From the NCBI GenBank assembly GCA_947487205.1, contig CANKVU010000001.1:186001-250000 (forward strand): a stretch of DNA of 64,000 nucleotides, in the 5' to 3' direction. Position 1 is the stretch's first letter. Every line of letters begins with the position of its first letter. A program made the position numbers and the translations under genes. The notes beneath the pieces were generated by a model that was given only the letters and a program-made list of their open reading frames with translations, made no database searches and had not been told where the DNA came from. Source of the DNA: an uncultured Paracoccaceae bacterium (GTDB lineage Bacteria; Pseudomonadota; Alphaproteobacteria; Rhodobacterales; Rhodobacteraceae). Below, piece by piece: positions 7,679 to 18,455 of the stretch.

Positions 7679-10432
7679 TCAGCCGGGTTCGGGCACGAGG
7701 ATCTCGCGCTTGCCGACATGGTTAGCGGAACTGACCACGCCCTCGTCCTCCATCGCCTCCACGAGGCGGGCGGCCTTGTTGTAGCCGATGCCGAGCTTGC
7801 GCTGGATGTAGGAGGTGGAGCACTTGCGGTCCTTGATCGCGATCGCCACCGCCTTGTCGTAGAGTTCCTCGTCCCCCTCGGGGCCGCCGGACCCGCCGGC
7901 CAGGCCCAGAACCGCGTCGATGTCGGAGGACTTGTCTTCGTCCGGCCCCTCCACGACGCCCGCCTTGTAATCGGGGGGGCCGTAGGATTTCAGGTGGTTG
8001 ACCACGTCCTCCACCTCCTCGTCGGAGCAGAACGGGCCGTGGACGCGGACGATGCGGCTGCCGCCCGCCATGTAGAGCATGTCGCCCATCCCCAGGAGCT
8101 GTTCGGCCCCCTGCTCGCCCAGGATCGTGCGGCTGTCGATCTTCGAGGTCACCTGGAAGGAGATCCGGGTGGGGAAGTTCGCCTTGATCGTGCCGGTGAT
8201 GACATCGACCGAGGGGCGCTGGGTTGCCATGATCAGGTGGATGCCGGAGGCCCGCGCCATCTGCGCCAGCCGCTGGATGCAGGCCTCGATCTCCTTGCCG
8301 GCGACCATCATCAGGTCGGCCATCTCGTCGACCACGACGACGATGAAGGGCAGCAATTCGGGCTGCATCTCCTCGGTCTCGTAGATCGGGTCGCCGGTCT
8401 CGTCGTCGAACCCGGTCTGCACCGTGCGCTCGAACATCTCGCCCTTCGACAATGCGTCGCGGACGCGGGAATTGTACCCTTCGATGTTCCGGACGCCCAT
8501 CTTGGACATCTTGCGGTAGCGGTCCTCCATCTCGCCCACGACCCATTTCAGCGCCACGACCGCCTTCTTGGGGTCGGTCACGACGGGCGAGAGCAGGTGC
8601 GGGATGCCGTCATAGACGCTGAGTTCCAGCATCTTGGGGTCGATCATGATCAGTCGGCATTCCTCGGGCGTCAGCTTGTAGAGGAGCGACAGGATCATGG
8701 TGTTGATCGCCACCGACTTGCCCGACCCGGTGGTGCCCGCGATCAGCAGGTGCGGCATCTTGGCCAGGTTCGCGACCACCGGGTCGCCGCCGATATCCTT
8801 GCCCAGCGCCAGCGGCAGCTGCCGGTGGCCGTCGGTGAAGGCGCGGGCCGACAGGATCTCGCGCAGGACGCACATCTCGCGCTTCTCGTTCGGCAGCTCG
8901 ATGCCGATCACCGAGCGCCCCGGCACGGTGGACACGCGCGCCGACAGCGCCGACATCGACCGCGCGATATCGTCGGCGAGCCCGATCACGCGGCTGGCCT
9001 TCAGTCCCGGCGCCGGTTCCAGCTCATACATGGTGACGACCGGGCCGGGGCGGACCGAGACGATCTCTCCGCGGACGCCGTAATCCTCCAGCACCGTCTC
9101 GAGCGCGCGGGCATTCTCCTCCAGCGCCTCGTCGGACAGGACATGGCGCTCGATCGTCCCGGGATTGGTCAGGAGGTCGATCGGCGGCGGCGCGTAATCC
9201 TCTCCCCCGGCGTCCGGGGCGGGGGCGGCGCGGGCCGCCTCGGCGGCGGGGGCGAATTTCTGCACCCGGGGCTTCGGCGCCTCGCGGCGGATCGCGGGCG
9301 CCGTCTGCGGCGCGTCCTGGGAGGCGGCGCGGCGGCGCGGCGCGGGGGTGGGGGCGGGGCCAGCCTCGGCCGCCGCGTCCGGATCGTCGGGATCATCCCA
9401 ATCCTCGAAGACGCTGCCGCTCTCCAGCTCGTCGATCTCGTCGCCGAACAGGTCCCGGTCGGGCGCCGGCGCGGTCCCGCGGGGCGCGATCAGCGGCTTG
9501 CGCGTCAGTTCGGGCTCGATGCGCTGACCCGGCGCTCCGGGCGCGCCGCGCTGGCGGATGGCGTCGGCGATCTTGCCGCGCAGCCGCTCCTCGCCCGGAT
9601 CGGGCAGGTCCACCTCGGGCAGGAAGTCCCGCTCCGCGCCCGTCGGGCCGGCGATCCGCTCGCGGAGCCGCGCCAGCAGGCCGGGCCGCGGCGTATCCGC
9701 GTCCATCCGCGCGGCGCGGGCCCGCGCGATCCGGTCGGCGGCCACCCGCGCCCCCGCATCCATGCCCGCCGCGACGCCCCGCCGTCCCAGGCCCAGACCC
9801 CGCACGAGGCCCGCATAGGTCACGACCGACCCCCGCAGGAGCCAGCCGCCGATCCCGCGCACCTCCTCCCGCGTGAAGCCGAGCACGGCGCCGCCCGCCG
9901 CCAGCGTCGCCAGCATCAGCGCCACCGAGGTCAGTTTCAGCCCCAGGGGCGTCGAGACGCCGAGCACGCCCAGAAGCGTGCCGAGCGCGGTATCGCCGAA
10001 CAAGCCGCCCAGGCCGAAGCTCTGCTCCCAGCCCGGACCCGGCACGTGGGTGGACAGATAGACCGACAGCAGCGCCACCCCGATCGGGGCGAAGACGGCG
10101 CGCGACCACACCCGGTCCGCGCCGCGATGGATCACGAACCGGCCGCCCCAGACGATCAGCGCCGCGGCGATGCCCCAGGACCCCGCCCCCGCGATCACCA
10201 TCAGCGGCGAGGCGACAGAGGCGCCGATCCGGCCGAGCGCGTTCTGCGCCGGATCGGAGGTCACCGCCAGCCAGGATGGATCGTCGGGAACGTAGCTCCA
10301 CAGCATCGCGGCCACCGCGACCCCTGCCCCGATCAGCGCCAGCCCGATCAGTTCGCGGCCGCGCCGCTCCAGCAACGCCTGGGTGTCGCTGTCGAAAAGC
10401 GGGTCGCGCCCCTTCGCCTGGTAGCTTGCCAT
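7679..10432 (-). CDS. ftsK: DNA translocase FtsK
   Basis: A 917-residue divisome protein that pumps DNA during chromosome segregation and activates XerCD at dif. Order: N-terminal membrane segments (about residues 25-200), a Pro/Ala/acid-rich linker (about 240-440), the RecA-like motor with Walker A GTTGSGKS near residue 567 and Walker [13 protein letters not shown] near 702, the [13 protein letters not shown] segment, and a C-terminal winged-helix gamma domain ([18 protein letters not shown]). Start ATG at 10432. The aminotransferase stop lies 13 bp upstream, so these genes are probably co-transcribed. Confidence 0.96.
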   Translation of the reverse strand: MASYQAKGRDPLFDSDTQALLERRGRELIGLALIGAGVAVAAMLWSYVPDDPSWLAVTSDPAQNALGRIGASVASPLMVIAGAGSWGIAAALIVWGGRFVIHRGADRVWSRAVFAPIGVALLSVYLSTHVPGPGWEQSFGLGGLFGDTALGTLLGVLGVSTPLGLKLTSVALMLATLAAGGAVLGFTREEVRGIGGWLLRGSVVTYAGLVRGLGLGRRGVAAGMDAGARVAADRIARARAARMDADTPRPGLLARLRERIAGPTGAERDFLPEVDLPDPGEERLRGKIADAIRQRGAPGAPGQRIEPELTRKPLIAPRGTAPAPDRDLFGDEIDELESGSVFEDWDDPDDPDAAAEAGPAPTPAPRRRAASQDAPQTAPAIRREAPKPRVQKFAPAAEAARAAPAPDAGGEDYAPPPIDLLTNPGTIERHVLSDEALEENARALETVLEDYGVRGEIVSVRPGPVVTMYELEPAPGLKASRVIGLADDIARSMSALSARVSTVPGRSVIGIELPNEKREMCVLREILSARAFTDGHRQLPLALGKDIGGDPVVANLAKMPHLLIAGTTGSGKSVAINTMILSLLYKLTPEECRLIMIDPKMLELSVYDGIPHLLSPVVTDPKKAVVALKWVVGEMEDRYRKMSKMGVRNIEGYNSRVRDALSKGEMFERTVQTGFDDETGDPIYETEEMQPELLPFIVVVVDEMADLMMVAGKEIEACIQRLAQMARASGIHLIMATQRPSVDVITGTIKANFPTRISFQVTSKIDSRTILGEQGAEQLLGMGDMLYMAGGSRIVRVHGPFCSDEEVEDVVNHLKSYGPPDYKAGVVEGPDEDKSSDIDAVLGLAGGSGGPEGDEELYDKAVAIAIKDRKCSTSYIQRKLGIGYNKAARLVEAMEDEGVVSSANHVGKREILVPEPG

Positions 10433-10445
10433 TCCGTCCTCGTCC

Positions 10446-11615
10446 TTACCGATAAAGGCAGTCGCGCAGCGCGACGAGCCCGCGCTGCAGATCGTCCTCG
10501 GGGGCCACCAGGGCCGCGCGGATATAGCCGCGGCCCGGATTGCCCCCGTCCGCGTCGCGCGACAGATAGGCCCCCGGAAGGACCCGCACCCCCGTCTCGC
10601 GCCACAATTTCACGGCCGCCCGCTCGCCGTCCTCCACCGGCAGCCACAGGAAGAAGCCGGCCTCGGGGGCGCCCGCCCCCGCGATGCCGTTGAAGATCCG
10701 GTCGGCCATGTCGAACTTCGCGACATAGCGCATCCGGCTCGTCTCCACGTGGGCCTCGTCCGACCAGGCGGCCGCGCTGACCGCCTGCACCGGCCCGGGC
10801 AGGGGCGCGCCGGCATAGGCCCTGAGCCGCTTGCACCGCGCCACGGACTCGGGCCCGCCGCACAGGAAGCCCGACCGGAGGCCCGGCAGGTTCGAGCGCT
10901 TGGACAGCGAATGGAACGCCACCACCCGCTCCGGGTCGGCGCCCATGGCGGCGGCCACCTGTAGCGCGCCCGGCGGGGGGGCGTCGCGCCAGATCTCGGA
11001 ATAGCACTCGTCGGCGAAGATGCGGAAATCGTGTCTCTCGGCCAGGCCGATCAGGGCCCGCCAATAGGCCTCGTCGGCCACCGCGCCCTGCGGGTTCGCG
11101 GGCGAGCAGACATAGGCGATCGCGGTCCGATCGAGGATGGCGGCCCCCAGCCCCGCGAAATCGGGCAGAAAGCCGGTTTCGGCGGTCGCGGGCACGTAGA
11201 CGGGCTCGGCCCCCACGGCGAGCGCCGCGACGGCATAGACCTGGTAGAACGGGTTCGGCGTCAGCACCGCCGGCCCGCCCTCGGGACAGAGCGCGAGGGC
11301 GGCGTTGAAAAGCCCCTCGCGGGTGCCGTTCAGGGGCAGCACCTGCCGGGCGGGGTCCACCTCGACGCCGTAGCGCCGCGCGATCCACCCCGCGATCGCG
11401 GCCTGAAGCTCCGGCGTACCGTCGTTCTTGGGGTAGCGCCCGAAATCGGCGGCGCATTCCGCCATCACCTGCCCCACGAAGGGCGGCGGCGCATGGCGCG
11501 GCTCGCCGATGGACATGGACACGACCTCTCCCCCCGGCTCGTGACCGTCGAGCAGGGCGCGCAAACGCGGAAATGCGTAGTCGGGCAGAGCCTCGAACCG
11601 CCGGGGATACTGCAT
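10446..11615 (-). CDS. dapC: Class I/II aminotransferase, DapC-like (N-succinyl-diaminopimelate transaminase)
   Basis: A 389-residue PLP fold-type I enzyme. The PLP lysine lies in [17 protein letters not shown], a signature shared with DapC proteins, which make LL-diaminopimelate for lysine and peptidoglycan synthesis; N-terminal [22 protein letters not shown] and SIGEPRH fit as well. The frame runs 35 codons further upstream but the ATG at 11615 starts the conserved sequence; its ribosome site (GAGG) is weak. The neighbour ftsK is 13 bp downstream. Other class I aminotransferase activity cannot be excluded. Confidence 0.8.
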   Translation of the reverse strand: MQYPRRFEALPDYAFPRLRALLDGHEPGGEVVSMSIGEPRHAPPPFVGQVMAECAADFGRYPKNDGTPELQAAIAGWIARRYGVEVDPARQVLPLNGTREGLFNAALALCPEGGPAVLTPNPFYQVYAVAALAVGAEPVYVPATAETGFLPDFAGLGAAILDRTAIAYVCSPANPQGAVADEAYWRALIGLAERHDFRIFADECYSEIWRDAPPPGALQVAAAMGADPERVVAFHSLSKRSNLPGLRSGFLCGGPESVARCKRLRAYAGAPLPGPVQAVSAAAWSDEAHVETSRMRYVAKFDMADRIFNGIAGAGAPEAGFFLWLPVEDGERAAVKLWRETGVRVLPGAYLSRDADGGNPGRGYIRAALVAPEDDLQRGLVALRDCLYR

Positions 11616-11720
11616 GTTGTGCCTCGAGAGGGGGTCTGTCGCCCCTTTGGGCGTCACCCTACCCCCGGAACCAGGCCTCGGTCCACCCGTGGGCGCGCCC
11701 CCGTGACGGTCCTGTGGCAT

Positions 11721-13037
11721 TCAGGCCAGCGCCCGCTCCGCCGCCGCCCCCAATCGCAGAAGCCGCGCCTCGGTCCGGGGCGGGGTCTGCAGCAGCAGGC
11801 CGGCGGACGGGATGCCGGTCGGCAAGCTCAGCCCCGGCAGGCCCATCAGGTTGCCGATTCGCGTGTTCCGGAGCGTCATCAGGTTGCGCTCCGCGTAATA
11901 GGCGCTGTCGCTTTCCAGGCGGGCGCGGTCGGGCGGCAGGATCGGACAGGTCGGCAAGACCACCGCGTCATACCCCGCCGTCGCCGCCCGGTACTCTGCG
12001 CGCAGCGCCTCCAGGCGCCGCCAGGCGGCGACGAACTCGGCTGCCGTCACGTCGCGCCCGCCCCGGAACCGCGCCAGGATCTCGGGGAACATGACGTCCG
12101 GATCGGCCTCGATCGCGTCGCGCCACACGCCGTAGGCCTCGGCGGCGAACAGCACCGGCGAGAGCGGCACCGCCGCGACCGCCCCCCGCTCGATCCGGGC
12201 GCCCCGCCGTTCCAGCGCGCGGACGCCGCGATCGAACCCCTCGGCCACCGGCCGCTCGAGGTCGTCGAGGGCCACGGTTTCCAGCACCATGATGCGCGTG
12301 CCCGAAAGGTCCGCCCCCTCCAGCGAGGGCGCCCGCCGCGCCCCGATCGCGGCATGGATCGCCGCCGCATCGGCCACCGACCGGGCGATCGGCCCCAACG
12401 TGTCGAATCGCGGGCAGAGCGGCACCACCCCCGCCATCGGCAATGTGCCCGCGGTCGTCTTCAACCCCACGAGGTCGTTCCAGGCGGCCGGCACCCGCAC
12501 GGATCCGCCGGTATCCGACCCGACCGCGCCCGCCGCCAGACCGAAGGCCACCGAGGCCGCCGCGCCCGAGGACGAGCCCCCCGACACCGCCCGTTCGTCG
12601 TTGATGCAGGGCGGCGTCGCCGTCACCGGGTTCAGCCCCAGCCCGGAGAAGGCCAGTTCGCTCATGTGGGTCTTACCCAGGCACACGGTCCCGGCCGCGC
12701 CGGCATCGGCCAGGACGCGGGCGTCGCGCTCCGGCACCCGCCCGGCCAGGAGGCGCGTGCCCGCCTCGGTCGCCACGCCGGCGCTGTCGAACAGGTCCTT
12801 CCAGGACAGCGGCACCCCGTCGAGCGGCCCGCGAAGCGTGCCCGCCCGCGCCCGGCCGGCGGCGGCCCGCGCCTCGGCCCGCGCGCGGCCCGGGGTGGTC
12901 CGGGCATAGGCGAGGGGCCCGACGGGATGGGCCGCGATGGCCTCCAGATGCGCCTCGGCCAGCTCGACCGGGTCGATCCGGCCCGCCGCGATCCCGCGGC
13001 CCAGCGCCAGGGCCTCCATCCGCAGCCAATCGTTCAT
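11721..13037 (-). CDS. Amidase-signature family hydrolase
   Basis: A 438-residue amidase with the Ser-cisSer-Lys triad: Lys in SWKDLFD near residue 81, the Gly/Ser loop SGGSSSGAAASVAFG near 155 and the nucleophile region GSDTGGSVRVPAAW. It hydrolyses amide bonds of an unknown small substrate; it lacks gatC/gatB neighbours, so it is not obviously GatA. The ATG at 13037 follows GAGGAGG; an upstream in-frame ATG is less likely. Divergent from the UbiH-like gene. Confidence 0.9.
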   Translation of the reverse strand: MNDWLRMEALALGRGIAAGRIDPVELAEAHLEAIAAHPVGPLAYARTTPGRARAEARAAAGRARAGTLRGPLDGVPLSWKDLFDSAGVATEAGTRLLAGRVPERDARVLADAGAAGTVCLGKTHMSELAFSGLGLNPVTATPPCINDERAVSGGSSSGAAASVAFGLAAGAVGSDTGGSVRVPAAWNDLVGLKTTAGTLPMAGVVPLCPRFDTLGPIARSVADAAAIHAAIGARRAPSLEGADLSGTRIMVLETVALDDLERPVAEGFDRGVRALERRGARIERGAVAAVPLSPVLFAAEAYGVWRDAIEADPDVMFPEILARFRGGRDVTAAEFVAAWRRLEALRAEYRAATAGYDAVVLPTCPILPPDRARLESDSAYYAERNLMTLRNTRIGNLMGLPGLSLPTGIPSAGLLLQTPPRTEARLLRLGAAAERALA

Positions 13038-13101
13038 GTCCCGCCTCCTCGCAACGGTTTGGCGCATGGACATCGCCGCCCCAAGACCCATCATCCCGCC
13101 C

Positions 13102-14310
13102 ATGGATCATGATGTCATCATCGCCGGCGGCGGGCTGAACGGAACCACCCTGGCCGTCGCGCTCGCGCAATACGGGCTGGACGTGGCGCTTGCCGATCCC
13201 GACCCCGCCGCGGCCCGGCCCGATCCCGGCTTCGACGGGCGCAGCTATGCGCTGTCGGTGGGCTCGCGCAACCTGCTCGCCGCGCTGGGCCTCTGGGAGC
13301 AGCTGGCCGACCGGGCGCAGCCGATCCTCGACATCCGCGTCTCGGACGGGCGGGCGGGCGAAGGCCCCTCGCCGCTGACCCTGCATTTCGATCACGCCGA
13401 GATCGAGGAAGGGCCGATGGGCCACATGGTCGAGGATCGCCACCTGCGCCCGGCGCTCGCCGCCGCGGCGGGGAGCGTGACGCGCCTCGTGGCCGGGGTG
13501 AGCGGGCAGACGCCCGGCCCGGCGGGGATCGAGGTCGCCTTGTCGGATGGCACCACGCGCCGCGCCTCGGTGCTCGTGGGCTGCGACGGGCGGAGCAGCG
13601 GAGTCGGCCGCCGGGCCCGCATCCACCGCGTCGAATGGTCCTACGGGCAGAACGCGCTGGTCGCCGCCATCGCCCATGACCGCCCCCATCACGGCGTCGC
13701 GCACCAGTTCTTCATGCCCGAGGGGCCGCTGGCCGTCCTGCCGCTGCAAGGGAACCGCGCCTCCATCGTGTGGACCGAGCGCACGGACCGCGCCCGCGCG
13801 ATCCAGGACCTGTCCGACACCGCCTACCTTGATGTCCTGCGCCCGCGTTTCGGCGATTTCCTGGGCGAGATCACGCTCGAGGGCGCGCGCTTCACCTATC
13901 CGCTCGGCCTGTCGCTCGCGACCCGCTTCGCCGCCGATCGCGTGGCGCTCCTTGGCGACGCGGCCCATGCCGTCCACCCGATCGCCGGACAGGGCCTGAA
14001 CGCGGGTCTGAAGGACGTGGCGGCGCTCTCGCAGGTGCTGGTCGAGGCGCGGCGGCGTGGCGAGGATATCGGCCGGATCGACGTGCTGGCGCGCTACGAG
14101 CGCTGGCGGCGCTCGGACGCCGTGCAACTGGCGCTCGCCACCGATGGGTTCAACCGCCTCTTTTCCAACGACAACCCGGTGCTGCGCCTCGCGCGCGACC
14201 TTGCCCTGGCGGCGATCCAGCGGATGCCCGCGCTGCGGCGCGGCTTCATCCGGGAGGCGGCGGGGCTGACCGGCGACCGGCCGAACCTTCTGGCCGGGCG
14301 GCCGCTCTGA
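13102..14310 (+). CDS. UbiH/UbiF/VisC-family FAD-dependent hydroxylase (ubiquinone biosynthesis)
   Basis: A 402-residue flavoprotein monooxygenase. The FAD-binding GGGLNG motif is at residues 8-13, and the second FAD/NADH motif GDAAHAVHPIAGQGLNAGLKD is near residue 285. These enzymes hydroxylate the benzoquinone ring during ubiquinone synthesis; which position is modified cannot be told. An in-frame ATG 36 bp upstream would add a Pro-rich leader; the ATG at 13102 begins right at the Rossmann strand. Confidence 0.88.
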   Translation: MDHDVIIAGGGLNGTTLAVALAQYGLDVALADPDPAAARPDPGFDGRSYALSVGSRNLLAALGLWEQLADRAQPILDIRVSDGRAGEGPSPLTLHFDHAEIEEGPMGHMVEDRHLRPALAAAAGSVTRLVAGVSGQTPGPAGIEVALSDGTTRRASVLVGCDGRSSGVGRRARIHRVEWSYGQNALVAAIAHDRPHHGVAHQFFMPEGPLAVLPLQGNRASIVWTERTDRARAIQDLSDTAYLDVLRPRFGDFLGEITLEGARFTYPLGLSLATRFAADRVALLGDAAHAVHPIAGQGLNAGLKDVAALSQVLVEARRRGEDIGRIDVLARYERWRRSDAVQLALATDGFNRLFSNDNPVLRLARDLALAAIQRMPALRRGFIREAAGLTGDRPNLLAGRPL

Positions 14311-14358
14311 TCGCGATGGGATCGGCAGAACGGTATTGCGGGCGCCCGCGTGACCCGC

Positions 14359-14535
14359 TCAATCGTCGATACGGCGCGCCTCGTCAGACAGCATGACGGG
14401 GATGCCGTCGCGGATCGGAAAGGCGAGCCGCGCCGCCTTGGAGATCAGCTCTCCCCGCTCCGCGTCGTAGGTCAGAACGGCGTGCGTCTCGGGGCAGACC
14501 AGCGCCTCCAGCATCTTGCGGTCGATAGTGCTCAT
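14359..14535 (-). CDS. Trm112-family protein (UPF0434)
   Basis: A 58-residue small protein with the family core [30 protein letters not shown]. Trm112-type proteins activate or stabilise methyltransferases in eukaryotes and archaea; the role of bacterial homologues is less clear. Only one cysteine remains, so no zinc site is expected. Its ATG overlaps the stop of the Lon-domain gene (ATGA), so it is translationally coupled as the last gene of the cnoX / Lon-domain run. Confidence 0.9.
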   Translation of the reverse strand: MSTIDRKMLEALVCPETHAVLTYDAERGELISKAARLAFPIRDGIPVMLSDEARRIDD

Positions 14536-15173
14536 TGCGGGCGTTCGTCACTGCCGCCGGCGAGCGCGAACTCGATCAGCGTCACCAGCGTTTCGCGGCG
14601 CGTTGTCAGATCCGGCGCCTCGAGGAGCGCCTGCTTGTCCTCGGGCGCGAACGGGCACATCATCGACAGCGCGTTGATCAGCAGCTCGTCCTCGGCCTCG
14701 GACAGGGACGACCAGTCGGTCTTGAGCTCCTCGGCGTCGAAGTAGCGGCCGAGCAGGGTCAGGAACCGATCCCGGTCGAAGCCCGCGTCGCGCTCCGGCT
14801 GCCCGAGGTCGCGTTCGAACCCGTCCCAGGACACGTCGCAGCGGCGATAGGGCGCGAACCCCTCGATCTCCTGCGTCACCCGGTAGCGCGATACGCCCGA
14901 CAGGGTGATCATGTAGCGCCCGTCCTCGGTCTCGCTGAGCGCGGTCAGGCGACCGGCGCAGCCGATCGACTGCAATTTCGGGTCGCCGCCGCCCGGGACC
15001 TCGCGCGGCTGCACCATGCCGATCAGGCGGTCCCGCGTCTTCAGGCAATCGTCCACCATCTGGAGGTAGCGCGGCTCGAAGATATGCAGGGGCAACCGCC
15101 CCCGCGGCAGGAGCAGCGCCCCAGGCAGCGGAAAGACCGGAAGCGTTCGGGGAAGATCCGCGGCACTGTACAT
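14532..15173 (-). CDS. Lon N-terminal (substrate-binding) domain protein
   Basis: A 213-residue stand-alone LON_substr_bdg protein: [26 protein letters not shown] at the N-terminus, then IGMVQP and [13 protein letters not shown]. There is no ATPase or protease domain. Such proteins are presumed to bind misfolded substrates, but their function is not established. It is 27 bp downstream of cnoX and overlaps the Trm112 gene by 4 bp, forming a small proteostasis-like operon (inference). Confidence 0.9.
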   Translation of the reverse strand: MYSAADLPRTLPVFPLPGALLLPRGRLPLHIFEPRYLQMVDDCLKTRDRLIGMVQPREVPGGGDPKLQSIGCAGRLTALSETEDGRYMITLSGVSRYRVTQEIEGFAPYRRCDVSWDGFERDLGQPERDAGFDRDRFLTLLGRYFDAEELKTDWSSLSEAEDELLINALSMMCPFAPEDKQALLEAPDLTTRRETLVTLIEFALAGGSDERPQ

Positions 15174-15200
15174 GAGGCGCGAGTTAGCCCGTCCCCCCGG

Positions 15201-16127
15201 TCAGGCAAATATCATCGACGACAGCTTCCTGCGGCCCTTCAGCGCAATCGGGTCCTTGGGCTGGAGGGCGTCGAAGATGGTCAGGAGCTGCGCCCGCGCC
15301 GCGCCCTCGTTCCATTCCCGGTCCCGCCGGAACAGATCCAGCAGCTGGTCCACCGCCTCTTCGGTCCGACCGTTCGCGTGCAATGCCTGCGCCAGGTCGA
15401 ACCGCGCCTGGTGGTCGGCGGGATCGGCCTCGACCCTGGCCTTCAAGTCGTCGACCGGGCCGACCCCGGCGGCCTGCCGGGCCAGTTGAAGCTGGGCATG
15501 AGCGGCCTCCAGTTCCGGGGCGTGGCTGATCTCGGCATCGACGCCGTTCAGGATCGCCTCGGCCTGGTCCAGCTCACCCATGGCGATGTAGGCGCGCACG
15601 AGGCCGCCATGGGCGGCGACCTGGGACTTGTCCTCGCCGACGATGGCCGCGAACACCTGCGCCGCCTCCGCGGCGGAGCCCTGCGCCAGCATCTCCTCGG
15701 CCTGGGCCACCGCCTCGGCGAGGCCGTCCCCTTCGGGCTGCTGGCCGCCGGCCTGCGCCACCAGACGATCGACGAAGGCCTTGATCTCGCTCTGCGGGAC
15801 CGCCCCCTGGAAGCCGTCCACCGGCTGGCCCTGCCAGAAGGCATAGACGGTCGGGATCGACTGGATTCGAAGCTGGCTGGCGATCTGCTGGGCGCGGTCG
15901 ACATCGACCTTCACCATCTTCACCGCGCCGTTCGCAGCGCGCACGGCATCCTCCAGCATGGGGCCCAGCGTCTTGCACGGCCCGCACCAGGTGGCCCAGA
16001 AATCGACGATCACGGGCACGTCCCGGCTGGCCTCGACCACATCGGCCATGAAGGTCGCCTCGGTCGTTTCCTTGATCAGATCGTCACCGGCCTTCGGCTG
16101 GCCGGCGCCCTGTCCCAGTTCGATCAT
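15201..16127 (-). CDS. cnoX: CnoX/YbbN-type thioredoxin-like co-chaperone
   Basis: A 308-residue protein with an N-terminal thioredoxin domain (residues about 20-125) and a C-terminal TPR-like region (about 140-300). It holds a complete WCGPCK redox motif near residue 47, whereas E. coli CnoX has a Ser-x-x-Cys version; this protein should therefore be redox-active as in Caulobacter-type homologues. CnoX delivers oxidatively damaged clients to GroEL and DnaK. First gene of the run leading to the Lon-domain and Trm112 genes. Confidence 0.88.
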   Translation of the reverse strand: MIELGQGAGQPKAGDDLIKETTEATFMADVVEASRDVPVIVDFWATWCGPCKTLGPMLEDAVRAANGAVKMVKVDVDRAQQIASQLRIQSIPTVYAFWQGQPVDGFQGAVPQSEIKAFVDRLVAQAGGQQPEGDGLAEAVAQAEEMLAQGSAAEAAQVFAAIVGEDKSQVAAHGGLVRAYIAMGELDQAEAILNGVDAEISHAPELEAAHAQLQLARQAAGVGPVDDLKARVEADPADHQARFDLAQALHANGRTEEAVDQLLDLFRRDREWNEGAARAQLLTIFDALQPKDPIALKGRRKLSSMIFA

Positions 16128-16196
16128 CGCTCGTCCTTCCGGTTCACGTTTTCGTCGGGACAGATGGGCCGCGGCGGCGGCCTTTGCAAGCCGCCT

Positions 16197-16979
16197 TCAG
16201 AGGTCGAAGGTCGCGAAGACCGGCGCGTGGTCGGAGGGTTGCTCCCACCCCCGCACGTCCCGGCGGATGCGGCTCGAATGCGCGGCGGTCGCGATGTCGG
16301 GCGACGCCCAGACGTGGTCGAGCCGCCGCCCCTTGTCGGCCGCGTCCCAGTCCGGGTTGCGATAGGACCACCAGGAATAGAGCCGGCCGTCGGGGATGTC
16401 GCGCCGTGTCACGTCCACCCAGGCGCCCGCCTCCTGCGCGGCGCCGAGGTGCTCGACCTCGACCGGCGTGTGGCTGACGACCCGCAGCAGCTGCTTGTGG
16501 GACCACACGTCGTCCTCCCGCGGGGCGATGTTGAGATCCCCGACGAGGATCGACCGGCGGGGCGGGGCAGCCCGGAACGCGTCGCGCATGGCGGTGAGGT
16601 AGTCGAGCTTCTGGCCGAACTTGGCATTGACGGCGCGGTCTGGTTTGTCGCCGCCGGCGGGGACGTAATAATTGTGGATCACGAGCCCGTCTTCGGTCCG
16701 GGCGGCGACGTGACGCGCATGTCCCAGATCCACGTGGTCGTGCGCCTCGACCTCGACGAGGGGCCGCTTCGCCAGGATCGCCACGCCGTTATAGCCCTTC
16801 TGCCCCCGCGCCACCATGTGCCCGTAGCCCAGCGCGGCGAAGGAGGGGATCTTGTCCACCGGCGACTTGCATTCCTGCAGGCACAGGATATCCGGCGCCT
16901 CCTCCCGCAGGAGACGCTCGACGAGGCCGGCGCGCAGACGGATCGAGTTGATGTTCCAGGTGCAGATCGTGACGGGCAT
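16197..16979 (-). CDS. xthA: Exodeoxyribonuclease III (XthA)
   Basis: A 260-residue AP endonuclease/3'-5' exonuclease of base-excision repair. Catalytic motifs: CTWNINSIR at the N-terminus, LQECK (metal-binding Glu near 36), NYYVPAGGDKPD, VGDLNIAP (Asp/Asn pair) and the C-terminal SDHAPV. Length is as usual for the Xth family. Start ATG at 16979 follows GAAGGAG. Divergent from the small exported protein gene. Confidence 0.95.
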   Translation of the reverse strand: MPVTICTWNINSIRLRAGLVERLLREEAPDILCLQECKSPVDKIPSFAALGYGHMVARGQKGYNGVAILAKRPLVEVEAHDHVDLGHARHVAARTEDGLVIHNYYVPAGGDKPDRAVNAKFGQKLDYLTAMRDAFRAAPPRRSILVGDLNIAPREDDVWSHKQLLRVVSHTPVEVEHLGAAQEAGAWVDVTRRDIPDGRLYSWWSYRNPDWDAADKGRRLDHVWASPDIATAAHSSRIRRDVRGWEQPSDHAPVFATFDL

Positions 16980-17085
16980 GGAGGCTCCTTCGTGTTCGAC
17001 GCCTCTTAACCCCGGCGCGACCGGGTGTCACCGGAACGCCGCGGGCCGTGTGGCCGTTGGCCTCCGAACCAACCGGGAGACTTCC

Positions 17086-17595
17086 ATGCGCCAGACACTT
17101 TCCGCCCTCGCCCTCTTCCTGCCCACGGTCGCCGTCGCACAGGAAACCGTGGGCACGCTCAGCGGCACGCTCGACGGCGTGCAGGTCGACTACACGATCG
17201 TGGATGGAGAGGATATTCGGACCGGCTGGCGCGAAGCGGAGGACGGGATCGAGGTGGAGATCGAAGCCTATCCCGCCGACGCGCCCATGGACATGGACAA
17301 TGCCGACCGGCTGCGTCTGCGCTTCGTGGCCGACACCGCCAGCCGAAACCCCGAGGCCATGGAGGCCGACGCGGAACTGCGCCGGGACGGACAGACCGTC
17401 ACCGCCACGGACGACGCGGTGGCGTTGTCGCTCGGCAGCGTCGAGGTCACGGATGACAGCCTGCTGCTGACCGGAAACATCCGCACGACGATGGCGGAAG
17501 GGTCGGAGAATGTCGAAGTTCTGAGCGACGAGGGCATCACCCTGTCGGCCGACATGCAGGCGACGGTGATTCGCGCGGACGAGTCCGGAAGCTAG
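17086..17595 (+). CDS. Conserved exported protein of unknown function
   Basis: A 169-residue protein with a clear Sec signal peptide ending AVAQ (cleavage after about residue 18). The mature part is rich in Asp, Glu and Thr and looks like a beta-sheet protein without cysteines. I do not recognise the family. The ATG at 17086 has GGGAGA upstream. It faces cenR, an envelope regulator, tail to tail, but no functional link can be inferred from that. Confidence 0.75.
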   Translation: MRQTLSALALFLPTVAVAQETVGTLSGTLDGVQVDYTIVDGEDIRTGWREAEDGIEVEIEAYPADAPMDMDNADRLRLRFVADTASRNPEAMEADAELRRDGQTVTATDDAVALSLGSVEVTDDSLLLTGNIRTTMAEGSENVEVLSDEGITLSADMQATVIRADESGS

Positions 17596-17601
17596 GCGGC
17601 C

Positions 17602-17621
17602 GGGGCGCGTCCGCGCGCCCC
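17602..17621. terminator. Short GC hairpin between convergent genes
   Basis: A perfect 8-bp stem GGGGCGCG / CGCGCCCC with a TCCG loop, located in the 33-bp space between two convergent stop codons. It lacks a T-run, so it may pause polymerase or protect 3' ends rather than act as a classical terminator. Confidence 0.5.
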
Positions 17622-17628
17622 GCTCCCG

Positions 17629-18315
17629 TCAGACCGAAAGGCGATATCCGCCCGTCTCGGTCACCAGAAGCCGCGCGTTCGACGGATCGGGCTCGATCTT
17701 CTGGCGCAGGCGGTAGATGTGGGTTTCCAGCGTGTGCGTGGTGACACCCGCATTGTATCCCCAGACCTCGTGCAGAAGCACGTCGCGCGGAACGACACCG
17801 TCGGGCGCGCGGTAGAGGTATTTCAGGATGTTGGTTTCCTTCTCGGTCAGGCGGATCTTCTTCTCCGCCTCGTCGACGAGGATCTTCTGGGCCGGGCGGA
17901 AGGAATAGGGGCCGAGCTGGAACACCGCATCCTCGGATTGCTCGTGCTGGCGCAGCTGCGCCCGGATGCGGGCCAGCAGGACCGGGAACCTGAACGGCTT
18001 GGACACGTAATCGTTGGCGCCCGCGTCGAGCCCCAGGATCGTGTCGGAGTCACTGTCATGGCCGGTCAGCATCAGGACGGGACATTTCACGCCCTGCTTC
18101 CGCATCAGCCGGCAGAGTTCGCGCCCGTCGGTGTCGGGCAGGCCGACATCGAGGATCACCAGGTCGAAATGGTTCGCCTTGGTCTTCTCGAGCGCATGCG
18201 CGGCGGTCTCGGCCTCGAAGACGTCGAAATCCTCGGTCATCACGAGCTGTTCGCTCAGCGCCTCGCGCATGTCGTCGTCGTCGTCGACCAGCAGGATCTT
18301 CTTCAGGTTGGTCAT
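17629..18315 (-). CDS. cenR: CenR-like OmpR-family response regulator
   Basis: A 228-residue regulator: receiver domain with acidic DDD at 11-13, phosphoacceptor Asp56 ([10 protein letters not shown]), Lys in YVSKPFRF, and a C-terminal winged helix with [25 protein letters not shown]. The sequence matches what I know of CenR, the envelope regulator partnered with CenK in Caulobacter and Rhodobacter. The ATG at 18315 follows CGGAGGA. No histidine kinase is adjacent, which is usual for CenR. Assignment is from recalled sequence character, not a search. Confidence 0.8.
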   Translation of the reverse strand: MTNLKKILLVDDDDDMREALSEQLVMTEDFDVFEAETAAHALEKTKANHFDLVILDVGLPDTDGRELCRLMRKQGVKCPVLMLTGHDSDSDTILGLDAGANDYVSKPFRFPVLLARIRAQLRQHEQSEDAVFQLGPYSFRPAQKILVDEAEKKIRLTEKETNILKYLYRAPDGVVPRDVLLHEVWGYNAGVTTHTLETHIYRLRQKIEPDPSNARLLVTETGGYRLSV

Positions 18316-18455
18316 CGTGTTCCTCCGTCCCGAACTCAACGCGCAGATGTGAGCGGGGTTCACTTGACGCAAGGGATGCGACAATGGCTCACGCGGGCGT
18401 GTCGTCGGGGCGGGATTCGTTTCACTTTCCCTCGCGCCCATCCTATTGCGCCCCC

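Noticed and set aside
16981-17010. CtrA half-site TTAACC near xthA
   Set aside because: The second half-site is missing at the proper spacing.
18316-18455. Possible riboswitch or complex promoter between cenR and ribA
   Set aside because: No FMN-riboswitch-like conserved core; only weak promoter boxes.
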